Positions 1 through 8,412 of a stretch of 64,000 nt of DNA are shown here, one piece after another. Each line of letters starts with the position of its first letter. Positions within the stretch are counted from its first letter, which is position 1. The notes below the pieces were generated by a model. That model made no database searches, was not told where the DNA came from, and saw nothing but the letters and a program-made list of their open reading frames with translations. The DNA comes from Limnohabitans sp. G3-2. GTDB taxonomy: Bacteria > Pseudomonadota > Gammaproteobacteria > Burkholderiales > Burkholderiaceae_C. The DNA is taken from the NCBI RefSeq assembly GCF_002778275.1, contig NZ_NESG01000001.1:124001-188000 (forward strand). The letters are read 5' to 3'. A program made the position numbers and the translations under genes.

Positions 1-1389
1 CGCCTCTTGCTCCAGCCCCGACTCCCACACCGTCACAGGTGCAGCCAAGGCGGCGGCATTCACGCCCTGCACAGCCAGCGCAGCATTCACAGCCAAGGGC
101 ATGGCATCGCCGCCGCCGTCGTGGCGAAGGCCCGCCTCGGCATGGCCCAGCGCCTCGACCACGGCACCACCGACGCCAGACGACAAGGCCGTGAAAGGGA
201 CTGCCGCCGCAACCGCGCCGGTTGGCTGGGCCAGCACTTCGGGCGGCAGGTCTTTGACTTCGATCACCTGGGCGGGGGCCATCACAGTCAACCAGTGGCA
301 GATGTTTTCCAGCTGGCGCACATTGCCCGGAAACTGGAAATGGCTCAAGCAATCGAGCGCGGCGTCGTCGATGCGCTTGGGCTCCACACCAAGTTGCTGT
401 GCGCTGCGTTGCAAGAAGTAGCGCGCCAGCACGGGCACGTCTTCGCGTCGCTCACGCAAGGCGGGCAAGCGCAAACGGATCACATTGAGGCGGTGGTACA
501 AATCTTCGCGGAACACGCCTTCTTTGACGCGTTGCTCCAGGTCTTGGTGGGTCGCGGCGATCACGCGCACATTGGCCTTGACGGCGCTGTGCCCGCCCAC
601 GCGGTAAAAATGGCCGTCCGAGAGCACGCGCAGCAAGCGGGTTTGCAAGTCGAAGGGCATGTCGCCGATTTCGTCCAGAAACAGCGTGCCGCCATCGGCC
701 TGCTCAAAGCGGCCCCGGCGAGAAGCTTGTGCGCCCGTGAAGGCACCGCGCTCATGCCCAAAGAGTTCACTCTCGAGCAAGTCTTTGGGGATGGCCGCGG
801 TGTTGATGGCCACAAAAGGCTGGTTGGCACGCGGCGAGTGTTTGTGCAGCGCATGCGCCACCAACTCCTTGCCCGAACCCGACTCGCCCGTGATGAGGAC
901 GGTGACGTGGCTTTGCGCCAAACGGCCAATGCCGCGGAACACGTCCTGCATGGCGGGCGCTTGGCCCAGCATTTCGGGCGCATCGGCCATTTTTTCTTCG
1001 GCCACGTCTTCGCGCTGGCTCTCGCCCACGGCGCGGCGAATCAGCTCCACCGCTTTGGGCAGATCAAACGGTTTGGGCAGGTACTCGAAAGCGCCACTGG
1101 AGAAGGCCGACACGGCACTGTCCAAGTCCGAGAAAGCGGTCATGATGATGACCGGCAAACCCGGCATGCGCTGCTTGATGGTGGCCAGCAAGTCCAGCCC
1201 CGAGCCGCCCGGCATGCGGATGTCGCTCACCAGCACCTGCGGGCCATCGGCTTCGCTCTCGGTGTCCAGCGCCTTCAAGACTTCGCGCGGGTTGGTGAAG
1301 CTGCGCGTGGGCAGGCCTTCGCGCAAAAGTGCTTTTTCAAGCACAAAGCGAATGGATTGGTCATCGTCTACGATCCAGATCGGCTTCAT
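1..1389 (-). CDS. ntrC: Nitrogen regulation response regulator NtrC (NR(I)), C-terminus cut by window edge
   Basis: Sigma-54-dependent activator that, when phosphorylated by NtrB, turns on nitrogen-limitation genes such as glnA. The reading frame begins MKPIWIVDDDQSIRF at an ATG at 1389 and stays open to base 1, giving 463 residues. In order I see a receiver domain (acidic cluster near residues 9-11, phospho-acceptor Asp in SDIRMPG, conserved Lys in LPKPFD), then an AAA+ domain with Walker A GESGSGKE, the sigma-54 contact motif GAFTGA and a DEIGDMP Walker B. After the AAA+ domain comes an Ala/Val/Gly-rich linker. The Fis-type DNA-binding domain must lie outside the window. It sits 36 bp downstream of ntrB on the same strand, the usual ntrBC arrangement. 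Confidence 0.95.
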   Translation of the reverse strand, partial: MKPIWIVDDDQSIRFVLEKALLREGLPTRSFTNPREVLKALDTESEADGPQVLVSDIRMPGGSGLDLLATIKQRMPGLPVIIMTAFSDLDSAVSAFSSGAFEYLPKPFDLPKAVELIRRAVGESQREDVAEEKMADAPEMLGQAPAMQDVFRGIGRLAQSHVTVLITGESGSGKELVAHALHKHSPRANQPFVAINTAAIPKDLLESELFGHERGAFTGAQASRRGRFEQADGGTLFLDEIGDMPFDLQTRLLRVLSDGHFYRVGGHSAVKANVRVIAATHQDLEQRVKEGVFREDLYHRLNVIRLRLPALRERREDVPVLARYFLQRSAQQLGVEPKRIDDAALDCLSHFQFPGNVRQLENICHWLTVMAPAQVIEVKDLPPEVLAQPTGAVAAAVPFTALSSGVGGAVVEALGHAEAGLRHDGGGDAMPLAVNAALAVQGVNAAALAAPVTVWESGLEQEA

Positions 1390-1425
1390 CAACGTAACGC
1401 TTTCAGTGTTCACAGGCATGTGCTG

Positions 1426-2490
1426 TCAAGGCAAGGGAATCAAAATTTTGAAATCCGTACGGCCGGGCTCGCTGTCGCATTCGATCATGCCGTGGTGCTG
1501 TTGCACAAAGGTTTGTGCCAATGTCAGTCCCAAGCCGGAGCCGCCTTCGCGCCCCGAGATCAACGGGAAGAAAATGCGGTCCTTGATCGAGTCTGGTACA
1601 CCAGGCCCGTTGTCGATCACATGCAATTCCAGTGCCAGGCGATAACGCTGCTTGCCGAAGGTGACTTGCCGCAAGATTCGGCTGCGCAAAGTGATCTGCG
1701 CATCGCCTTGCGCCATGCGCTCGTGCAAAGCCTGCGCGGCGTTGTGTGAGATGTTGAGCACGGCCTGAATCAGCTGCTCGCGGTCGCCGCGGAACTCCGG
1801 GATCGAGATGTCGTAGTCGCGCACCACTTTCAGGCCCTTGGGGAACTCGGCCAGGATCAAGGCCCGCACGCGCTCGCACACCTCGTGGATGTTCACATCG
1901 CCCACCACATGGGGCCTGCGGTGCGGGGCCAACAGGCGGTCCACCAAGGTCTGCAAGCGATCGGCCTCGTGGATGATGACCTGGGTGTATTCGGTCAGCT
2001 CTTTGTCGTTCAGCTCCATCTCGAGCAGCTGCGCGGACCCGCGAATGCCCCCCAAGGGGTTCTTGATCTCGTGCGCCAGATTGCGGATCAGCTCTTTGTT
2101 GGCCTGGGCTTGGTCCAACAAGCGCTCCTCGCGCTCTTGCCGGGTTTGTTGCTCCACAGGCAGCAGCTCGACGATCACCTCATCGGCTTGGTCTGATGGG
2201 GCCACGATCACATGCACGGGCAAGGTGTCTTCGTGGTGCAAGCGGCGCAGCTGGGCTTCGTAGCGCAGCGCAGCAAATTCATTCGACTGCGCACCCACCA
2301 AAGCGCTGACCAAAGGCTGAGGGTCGAGAAAGTAGTCCGGCAAGTGCGCGTCATAGAGCGTGCGACGCGACAAGCCCAAAGCGTCTTCGAGCGCGGCGTT
2401 GACAAAGCGAACACGCCCTTGACCTTGCAGCACAGCCACAGGCGTGGCCAACAAGTCAAAGGCCTGGAATCGGGAAATGGGCGGGGTCAT
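1426..2490 (-). CDS. glnL: Nitrogen regulation sensor histidine kinase NtrB (NR(II))
   Basis: Soluble histidine kinase/phosphatase that sets the phosphorylation state of NtrC according to the PII signal. The 354-residue protein has an N-terminal PAS-like domain (about residues 10-110), an H-box with the phospho-acceptor His in NLAHEIKNPLGGIRG, and a GHKL ATPase domain with an N-box near HNAAQAL and the G-boxes DNGPGVP and GSGLGL. There is no membrane segment, as expected for NtrB. Length is typical of the family. It lies directly upstream of ntrC and downstream of glnA and a small secreted protein, so glnA and ntrBC form one regulatory block separated by the glnA terminator. Confidence 0.95.
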   Translation of the reverse strand: MTPPISRFQAFDLLATPVAVLQGQGRVRFVNAALEDALGLSRRTLYDAHLPDYFLDPQPLVSALVGAQSNEFAALRYEAQLRRLHHEDTLPVHVIVAPSDQADEVIVELLPVEQQTRQEREERLLDQAQANKELIRNLAHEIKNPLGGIRGSAQLLEMELNDKELTEYTQVIIHEADRLQTLVDRLLAPHRRPHVVGDVNIHEVCERVRALILAEFPKGLKVVRDYDISIPEFRGDREQLIQAVLNISHNAAQALHERMAQGDAQITLRSRILRQVTFGKQRYRLALELHVIDNGPGVPDSIKDRIFFPLISGREGGSGLGLTLAQTFVQQHHGMIECDSEPGRTDFKILIPLP

Positions 2491-2556
2491 GTTCGGGGCT
2501 CAATGGGCACTGTGGACGTTTTAGGCGCGTGGGGCATGGTTGCGGGACTTCCAAGG

Positions 2557-3078
2557 TCAAGGTTTGGCCACGGGCAGGGGCCCCGGCAATGCCGCTTGTG
2601 GGCCGCGGGCCGATTCACGTTGCAAGGCCTCCATCTCCCGTTCGGCCCGCTCCATCGATAAATGCAGGGCAGCCACCCGGTCTTGATTTTGGGGGGCCGC
2701 ACCGTATTCAGCTGTTCCTGTTTGGGACATCAGCAGCTCGACCTCTTGGGCCCAAGCTTGGTGCTGTTTTTCCAAACGCGCCAACTCTTGCGCCAATACA
2801 GTGCGGGGACTGGGCTGCGGCGCCGCAGCCTTTGGCACCGCATGGGGCGCCGTGCCTTGAGGACGCAGGCCCGAGATCCGGGTGACCGATTGCTGGGGCA
2901 GGCGTTCGCAGCGGCTCAGGTCTTTCGGGGCATTGGTGTATTCCTGGCCGCAGCGGTAAATGGCCTCTTGCGCTTGTACAGGCGCCCAGCCCCACAGCCC
3001 CAGGATCAGCTCCCCAAAAAAAAGGACGGCCGAAGCCGTCCTTGGGGGAATTGCACGGGTGAGTGCAATGCCGTGCAT
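2557..3078 (-). CDS. Small exported protein between glnA and ntrB, function unknown
   Basis: Frame of up to 173 residues. An N-terminal hydrophobic stretch (LILGLWGWAPVQA) looks like a signal peptide ending in an AQA-type site, followed by YRCGQEYTNAPKDLSRC, which resembles the DUF4124-type start seen in many betaproteobacterial periplasmic proteins. The rest is Ala/Pro-rich and then charged helical (about residues 95-155), probably coiled coil. The start is uncertain: the ATG at 3078 puts the first 20 codons across the glnA terminator hairpin (3016-3043), so translation may begin further in, perhaps at a CTG or GTG. The conserved position between glnA and ntrB is known in related genomes; I cannot assign a role. 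Confidence 0.6.
   Translation of the reverse strand: MHGIALTRAIPPRTASAVLFFGELILGLWGWAPVQAQEAIYRCGQEYTNAPKDLSRCERLPQQSVTRISGLRPQGTAPHAVPKAAAPQPSPRTVLAQELARLEKQHQAWAQEVELLMSQTGTAEYGAAPQNQDRVAALHLSMERAEREMEALQRESARGPQAALPGPLPVAKP
3016..3043 (-). terminator. Rho-independent terminator of glnA
   Basis: Perfect 9-bp stem (AAGGACGGC / GCCGTCCTT) with a TTCG tetraloop, followed on the minus strand by eight T residues. It lies 42 bp after the glnA stop and inside the longest form of the next open frame. Confidence 0.9.
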
Positions 3079-3084
3079 GTCCGC

Positions 3085-4500
3085 TTACAGCGAGTAGTAC
3101 ATGTCGTATTCGACAGGCGACACTTCGACGCGGCTGCGGTTGACTTCTTGCATCTTCAAGTCGATGTAAGCGTCGATCCACGAGTCGGTGAACACGCCGC
3201 CTTTGGTCAAGAAAGCGCGGTCCGCGTTCAGTGCGTCCAAGGCCTGGTCCAGGCTGGAGCAAACGGTGGGGACCAATTTGTCTTCTTCTGGAGGCAGGTG
3301 GTACAGGTCTTTGGTCGCTGCTTCGCCGGGATGGATCTTGTTTTCGATACCGTCCAAGCCCGCCATCAACAAGGCCGCGAAGCCCAGGTAGGGGTTGCAC
3401 AATGGATCGGGGAAACGGGCTTCCACACGGCGGCCCTTGTCGCTGGCGACGTTGGGGATGCGGATCGAAGCGGAGCGGTTCTTGGCCGAGTAAGCCAACT
3501 TGACCGGAGCTTCGTAGTGAGGAACCAAACGCTTGTAGCTGTTGGTGCCAGGGTTGGTGATCGCGTTCAGGGCACGGGCGTGCTTGATGATGCCGCCGAT
3601 GTAGAACAAGGCGAATTCAGACAAACCCGCGTAGCCATTGCCTGCGAACAGGTTCTTGCCGTCTTTCCAGATGGACTGGTGAACGTGCATGCCGGAGCCG
3701 TTGTCGCCAGCGTAAGGCTTGGGCATGAAGGTGGCGGTTTTGCCGTAGGCGTTGGCCACGTTGTGGATCACGTACTTTTGCAGCAGGGTCCAGTCGGCGC
3801 GCTCGACCAAAGTGGAGAACTTGGTGCCGATTTCGCACTGGCCAGCGCCTGCCACTTCGTGGTGGTGCACTTCGACCGGGATGCCCACGGATTCGAGGAT
3901 CAGCGACATTTCGCTGCGCATGTCGTGCGTGCTGTCAACGGGCGGCACGGGGAAGTAGCCACCCTTGACGCGGTTGCGGTGGCCTTTGTTGCCGCCGTCC
4001 ATCTTGGTGCCACTGTTCCATGGGGCTTCGGCTTCGTCGATGGCGTAGAAAGTGTTGTTCGGCTCGGTGCTCCAGCGCACTTCGTCAAACAAGAAAAACT
4101 CTGGCTCAGGACCGAAGTAGGCGGTGTCGCCCAGGCCCGATTGCTTGAGGTAAGTCTCAGCGCGCTTGGCGATCGAACGGGGGTCACGCTCGTAAGCTTT
4201 GCCGTCTGTGGGCTCGATCACGTCGCAGATCAGAACCAGTGTGACTTCTTCGAAGAAGGGATCGATGATGGCGCTGTTGGCATCGGGGATCAACAACATG
4301 TCCGAAGCTTCAATGCCTTTCCAGCCAGCAATGGAAGAACCGTCAAACGCTTGACCGTCTTCGAACTTGCTTTCGTCAAACTGCGACACGGGCGCAGTGA
4401 TGTGCTGCCATTTGCCACGGGTATCGGTGAAACGGAAGTCAACGAACTTGACTTCGTTCTCTTTCACCATCTTCATCACGTCTGCGACGGTCTTGGCCAT
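3085..4500 (-). CDS. glnA: Glutamine synthetase, type I
   Basis: Cytoplasmic dodecameric enzyme that makes glutamine from glutamate, ammonia and ATP. The 471-residue protein starts [15 protein letters not shown] at an ATG at 4500, six bases after an AGGAG ribosome binding site; a TTG one codon earlier is less likely. Visible signatures include [12 protein letters not shown], the metal/glutamate-binding block around [14 protein letters not shown], and [20 protein letters not shown], whose Tyr (about residue 400) is the adenylylation site of GSI-beta enzymes. The upstream region carries a sigma-54 promoter and two NtrC boxes, so expression should rise under nitrogen limitation through the ntrBC genes just downstream. 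Confidence 0.98.
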   Translation of the reverse strand: MAKTVADVMKMVKENEVKFVDFRFTDTRGKWQHITAPVSQFDESKFEDGQAFDGSSIAGWKGIEASDMLLIPDANSAIIDPFFEEVTLVLICDVIEPTDGKAYERDPRSIAKRAETYLKQSGLGDTAYFGPEPEFFLFDEVRWSTEPNNTFYAIDEAEAPWNSGTKMDGGNKGHRNRVKGGYFPVPPVDSTHDMRSEMSLILESVGIPVEVHHHEVAGAGQCEIGTKFSTLVERADWTLLQKYVIHNVANAYGKTATFMPKPYAGDNGSGMHVHQSIWKDGKNLFAGNGYAGLSEFALFYIGGIIKHARALNAITNPGTNSYKRLVPHYEAPVKLAYSAKNRSASIRIPNVASDKGRRVEARFPDPLCNPYLGFAALLMAGLDGIENKIHPGEAATKDLYHLPPEEDKLVPTVCSSLDQALDALNADRAFLTKGGVFTDSWIDAYIDLKMQEVNRSRVEVSPVEYDMYYSL

Positions 4501-4547
4501 CAAATTCTCCTGAATGGAAAGGGGTTAAAAAGCTTGCTTGCAGGTGT

Positions 4548-4563
4548 TGCAGTTTCTGTGCCA
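4548..4563 (-). promoter_or_regulatory. Sigma-54 (-24/-12) promoter of glnA
   Basis: On the minus strand the sequence reads TGGCACAGAAACTGCA, matching the sigma-54 consensus TGGCAC-N5-TTGCA with correct GG-to-GC spacing. It lies about 48 bp upstream of the glnA ATG. The NtrC boxes are about 115-170 bp further upstream, a distance like that of E. coli glnAp2. Confidence 0.85.
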
Positions 4564-4678
4564 ACTTGGTCACCACCGCGCCACCCCACAAGCCGTGATT
4601 GTGCCCTGAGCCGACCCCCATGGCCCTGGGCGCTGTGTAAAAAAAGGCGCTCAGGCGTCCAGGCCGGGATCCCAGAAA

Positions 4679-4716
4679 TGCACTTTGTTGGTGCAATTTT
4701 GCATTATTTTGGTGCA
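4679..4716 (-). promoter_or_regulatory. Two tandem NtrC-binding boxes (enhancer) upstream of glnA
   Basis: Two 17-bp near-palindromes, TGCACTTTGTTGGTGCA (4679-4695) and TGCATTATTTTGGTGCA (4700-4716), both fit the NtrC consensus TGCAC-N7-GTGCA. Their centres are 21 bp apart, two helical turns, which suits cooperative binding. The second box abuts the stop codon of the upstream gene. Confidence 0.85.
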
Positions 4717-4717
4717 A

Positions 4718-5551
4718 TCAGGCTTGTCGCACCAATTCAGGGCCGTATTCCAAGGTGAAAGTTTTCAGGCCGCCCCGCAAATCGGCGTACGCCGCATCGG
4801 CAAGGGCCGGCTCGCCCTTGACCCCCAATTCAATGTGGCGCCCCCATTGCGGATGGTCCACGCTGGGCAGGCTGAACACCTTCACGCCCGGGTGTGCGGC
4901 CTCAATCGACTCCATCAGCGGGGTCAAGGTCGCCTCCATGGCGCCCAAAACGATCACCGATTTCTCCACATAGGCGTTTTGGCGGAAATGTGCGCTGTAC
5001 TGCGCATCCAGCACCGACGCGATCATGGGCCAGGCCATGACCGGAAAACCGGGCACAAAGTGCACCGCACCGCCCCCGGCGCCGCGGCAGCTGAATCCGG
5101 GGATCTTGTTGTACGGGTTGCGGATGATGTCGGCGCCCGCGGGGAAGGTGCCCATGTTCAGGCGGTGGATGTTGTCTGGGCGGTCTGGCTCGTAAGCCAC
5201 GCCCTGCTCTTTGGCGGTGTCTTGCATGCGCTCTTGAATCAGGCGCTTGGCTTCGGGGTGCAAGGCCAGCGGCACACCCAAGGCTTTGCCCGCACATTGG
5301 CGCGTGTGGTCGTCGGGCGTGGCCCCGATGCCGCCGCAGCTGAACACCACATCGCTGGCGTCAAAAGCCCGTTTCAAGGTGGCCGTGATGCGCTCAGGCG
5401 AATCGCCCACGTACTCGGCCCAACTCAAAGTCAAGCCGCGCTCGTTCATCAACTCGATGACTTTGGGCATGTGCTTGTCTTGGCGTTTGCCAGACATGAT
5501 TTCGTCGCCAATGATGATGAGACCAAAAGTGGGGGTGGAGAGAGAAGTCAT
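4718..5551 (-). CDS. Molybdopterin-binding (MoCF/CinA N-domain) protein
   Basis: 277 residues beginning MTSLSTPTFGLIIIGDEIMSG. The GDEI(L/M)SG motif near the N-terminus and SCGGIGATPDDHT near residue 95 are the signature of the MoaB/Mog/CinA molybdopterin-binding fold. It lacks the C-terminal nicotinamide-nucleotide amidase half of full CinA, so it belongs with the stand-alone CinA-like proteins often annotated as competence/damage-inducible protein A. Substrate is unknown; an FAD pyrophosphatase or molybdopterin-related role has been suggested for the family. The glnA enhancer begins right after its stop codon. No strong ribosome binding site is visible before the chosen ATG. Confidence 0.8.
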   Translation of the reverse strand: MTSLSTPTFGLIIIGDEIMSGKRQDKHMPKVIELMNERGLTLSWAEYVGDSPERITATLKRAFDASDVVFSCGGIGATPDDHTRQCAGKALGVPLALHPEAKRLIQERMQDTAKEQGVAYEPDRPDNIHRLNMGTFPAGADIIRNPYNKIPGFSCRGAGGGAVHFVPGFPVMAWPMIASVLDAQYSAHFRQNAYVEKSVIVLGAMEATLTPLMESIEAAHPGVKVFSLPSVDHPQWGRHIELGVKGEPALADAAYADLRGGLKTFTLEYGPELVRQA

Positions 5552-5603
5552 GGGTTCAAAGATGGAGAAATACAGATCGGGAAGTGGCCACGGGCCTCAG
5601 CCC

Positions 5604-6542
5604 TCAAGTCGTGCCGCGCGGCTGCACATCGGTGACGCTGTCCGATTTGGCTGGGTTGTCTGGGCCCAATCGGGCTGAGGTGTGGGGCGATGCGGCCTTG
5701 GGTTCAGGCGGCGCAGCGTCCAACACCTCATCCACCGCGGCCCCGCGAGGCGCTTCGCGCAAGGCCTGCAAGGCAGCCAGCGCAAAGTGGGCAAACCACA
5801 GGGAAGAAAACGCGAACACCAAGGTGTAAATCCAGATGGCCACGGGCACCAAAATCACAAAGGCCGCGGCAAACAAAGCGCCCGAGGCCCACACCAAACT
5901 CGGCGCGGCGCCCATGAGGCCGGTGATCACACCCATGCTCAAGAAACTCATGCGGTGGCGGGCCATGAGGGTCTCGCGCTCTTCGGTGCTGGCAAATTCG
6001 GCCAACACATCAAAGGCCATGACGCGGTAAGTGAGCCAGCCCCAAATGAAAGCGGGCAACAGCAAGGCCAGGGGCGGCACCAACCACATGGGCAAGGTCA
6101 GCACCAAAGCCCCCAGCGCCAGCACCAAGGAGAAAAAAGTCCACCAGACGCTCTGCACAAGACTGCCGCCGTGCTTGCGCTGCAGGCCGGCAAAGCGCCG
6201 CTCGGCCACCAAGCGTGTGAGAGCGGGGGTCATCAAAAACGACACGGCCAGCAAGGACGCCACCACCACCAAAGGCGTGAACGAGAAGATGACAAGCAAG
6301 GGGGCGACCACGGTTTTGAGATTGGCCAAACCCACCCCCTCCAGCCAACGCCAAACCAGCGCCAACCAAGAACTGGCATCGAGCCAGCCCCGCACGAAGG
6401 TGATGGCCGTGTCCCAGTACAAATAACCCAGCAACCAGGACAAGGCCACGATCAACACCAAGGGCAACACCGACAAAACGATCACCCTGGGGTACAGGCA
6501 GTACATGGCGGAGCGCCAGAAGGAATCGATCAGGAGTTTCAT
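5604..6542 (-). CDS. EI24/CysZ-like integral membrane protein
   Basis: 312 residues with several strongly hydrophobic segments (about residues 22-45, 75-120, 148-188 and 208-250), typical of the EI24 domain family that includes the sulfate permease CysZ. It begins MKLLIDSFWRSAMYCLYPRV, a start common in beta-proteobacterial members. The C-terminal 50 residues are Pro/Ala-rich and probably cytoplasmic. A role in solute (possibly sulfate) uptake is inference from the family only; no sulfur genes are nearby. It is followed closely by the molybdopterin-binding protein gene on the same strand. Confidence 0.75.
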   Translation of the reverse strand: MKLLIDSFWRSAMYCLYPRVIVLSVLPLVLIVALSWLLGYLYWDTAITFVRGWLDASSWLALVWRWLEGVGLANLKTVVAPLLVIFSFTPLVVVASLLAVSFLMTPALTRLVAERRFAGLQRKHGGSLVQSVWWTFFSLVLALGALVLTLPMWLVPPLALLLPAFIWGWLTYRVMAFDVLAEFASTEERETLMARHRMSFLSMGVITGLMGAAPSLVWASGALFAAAFVILVPVAIWIYTLVFAFSSLWFAHFALAALQALREAPRGAAVDEVLDAAPPEPKAASPHTSARLGPDNPAKSDSVTDVQPRGTT

Positions 6543-6590
6543 GGGTGAAAGCTTAACAGCCGGGCGTGGCCCCCCTTGGGCGGTGTGCCT

Positions 6591-7553
6591 TCAAGCCCGC
6601 CCCGCCAAACGCCGCAGCCCTTGCCACTGCTGCGCCCAAAATCCGCGCCCATAGTCGCGGCCTTGCTCCACCTGATCGCGCACGCCGGTGGGGTCGTAGC
6701 GCTGCTGAAAGTCGGCGGTGCCCAAAAGCATGTCCCACCAAGGCAGCAGCACGCCGAAGTTGCAGCCGCCCAAGACCTTGCGGCCTTGCACGTCAAACTC
6801 GTGACCGATGCCTATGCTGTGGTGCCTGCGGTGAAAGCGCGGGCTGACCCACAGCCGCTCGCCGAAGCGGCCAAACCAGAGGCGCACATTGGCGTGCTGG
6901 AGGTTCTCGCTCAATTGCCCAATGGCCACCAGCGCCACGAATTGGCCTGGCCCGACGCCAATGAGCAAGGCAAGGGCCGACACCAGCACGCTGGTCAGCA
7001 TGTCGTCCAACAGGTGGTTGCGGTTGTCGCTCCACATGTTCATCTGGCGCTGCGAGTGGTGCAGCGCGTGCAAGGCCCACCAAGCGCTCGACTGGTGCTG
7101 GGCCCGGTGGATGGCGTAATGGACGAAGTCAAAAACCACCAAATACAGCACAAAACTGACCCAGGCCACATCGGTGACCCCGGGCCACACACTGTCCAAA
7201 TGGAAGGTGGGCCAGCCTTGGCCGCGCAAAACGCCCCAGCCCTGTTCCAAGGCGTGGTCGAGGGTGAAGAACATGCCCAACTTGAACAGGCCCAAGCGGT
7301 GAATGAGGGTGTAGACCACATCCACCACCCAGGCTTGGCGGTCTCGCTGCGTCTCGACGGGCCACTGGCGCTGCATCGGACCAATCACGGTGAGCATGAC
7401 CACCATTTGCAGCAAACCCACCACCACCCAGCCCGCGCCCTCGTAAGCTTTTTCAAGCCAATGGCCTTGCCCCAAGGCAAAAGCCATGGGCTGCAGAACG
7501 CTTTCAAACAGCGTTTGCTGGAGCCAATCAAAAGGGGCGGTCAGGTGGTCCAT
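6591..7553 (-). CDS. Sterol desaturase/fatty acid hydroxylase family membrane protein
   Basis: 320 residues from MDHLTAPFDWLQQ (ATG at 7553); an upstream ATG at 7682 would add 43 residues that overlap the neighbouring deacetylase gene and are not hydrophobic, so I reject it. The family's His clusters that bind the diiron centre are all present: HYAIHRAQH, HALHHSQRQMN and HRRHHSIGIGHEFD. Membrane segments flank them. The family introduces hydroxyl groups or double bonds into lipids at the inner membrane. The gene starts 4 bp after the polysaccharide deacetylase stop, so the two are probably co-transcribed. Confidence 0.85.
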   Translation of the reverse strand: MDHLTAPFDWLQQTLFESVLQPMAFALGQGHWLEKAYEGAGWVVVGLLQMVVMLTVIGPMQRQWPVETQRDRQAWVVDVVYTLIHRLGLFKLGMFFTLDHALEQGWGVLRGQGWPTFHLDSVWPGVTDVAWVSFVLYLVVFDFVHYAIHRAQHQSSAWWALHALHHSQRQMNMWSDNRNHLLDDMLTSVLVSALALLIGVGPGQFVALVAIGQLSENLQHANVRLWFGRFGERLWVSPRFHRRHHSIGIGHEFDVQGRKVLGGCNFGVLLPWWDMLLGTADFQQRYDPTGVRDQVEQGRDYGRGFWAQQWQGLRRLAGRA

Positions 7554-7557
7554 GCCT

Positions 7558-8412
7558 TCATTGTCTCGAATCTGGCAAAACCGAAGGCGACTGCGGGGAC
7601 ATGGGGCGCTGGCCCATCCAGTCGCGGTACGCCGGATGCTCGCGCAGGGTGGCAAAGCACAGGCCCCGTGCTTTGAGGCCAACGATCAAAGGCTCCAGCA
7701 CGGCCGGCGCCCAAGGGTCTTGACGGGACCAGATGCCCAAATGCGCCATCAACACATCGCCAGCGCGGATGGTCTTGAGCGCTTTGTCCAGCAGTTGTGC
7801 ATTCGGGTAAGAGGTGCTGGGCAACTCGTCCCCCAAAAAGCCCGCGTCGGCCCAACCCACATGGGCAAAGCCGCACTGGCGGGCCGCATCCAAAAGCTTG
7901 GGCGATGTTTTGCCACCCGGTGCGCGAAACAAGGGCAGTGGGTGTTGTCCCGTCAGCACCTGCAAGCGCTGGGCGGCTTGCTGCAAGTTGGCGCAGTAGT
8001 CTTTCGCCGTCCAGATCAGGTTTTGGCCTGCCTGAGGGCCCGCGCTGGGGCGGATGCGGAATTTCGGGGCATCCCCCGAGCTCGATCCTTCTGGCAAGTC
8101 AGCACGCCAGTAAGCGTGGTCCCACGTGTGCGAGGCAAAGGCGTGCCCTTCGCTGGCGCGTGCCCGCCACCAAGGGGCCCAATGCTGGCCGAGCGTGCCA
8201 TCGCCCTCTTGGGTTTTTTCATGCGCGGCAAAGAAGGTGACTTTCACCTGTTGGCGCTGCAGCACCTGCGCGATCAGGGGGGCCACACCCATGTGGCCCG
8301 TGTCGAACGTGAGGTAAACCGGCTTGGCGCAAGGCGCCGCAGGGGCGGCGATGGCGCCCAAGCAGAGGGCGCTGGAGAGACAGGCAAGGCCAAACTCAAT
8401 GGCGAGGCGCAT
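7558..8412 (-). CDS. Exported polysaccharide deacetylase (NodB domain)
   Basis: 284 residues from MRLAIEFGLACLSS, with a signal peptide ending near IAAPAAPCA. The NodB domain shows the metal/catalytic Asp motif YLTFDTGHMG, the His pair in SHTWDHAYW and the RAPGG motif, so it should be an active metal-dependent carbohydrate esterase. It acts outside the cytoplasm, perhaps on peptidoglycan or an N-acetylated glycan. The start overlaps the end of the upstream beta-propeller gene by 17 bp; a longer frame from 8451 is possible but would lose the clean signal peptide. Confidence 0.85.
   Translation of the reverse strand: MRLAIEFGLACLSSALCLGAIAAPAAPCAKPVYLTFDTGHMGVAPLIAQVLQRQQVKVTFFAAHEKTQEGDGTLGQHWAPWWRARASEGHAFASHTWDHAYWRADLPEGSSSGDAPKFRIRPSAGPQAGQNLIWTAKDYCANLQQAAQRLQVLTGQHPLPLFRAPGGKTSPKLLDAARQCGFAHVGWADAGFLGDELPSTSYPNAQLLDKALKTIRAGDVLMAHLGIWSRQDPWAPAVLEPLIVGLKARGLCFATLREHPAYRDWMGQRPMSPQSPSVLPDSRQ

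Noticed and set aside
4501..4503. TTG start for glnA
   Set aside because: The ATG right after it has better spacing to the AGGAG site and gives the usual MAK start.
2662..4758. 698-codon open frame on the plus strand
   Set aside because: It is opposite glnA and its neighbours; composition is that of an antisense frame in GC-rich DNA, with no recognisable domain.
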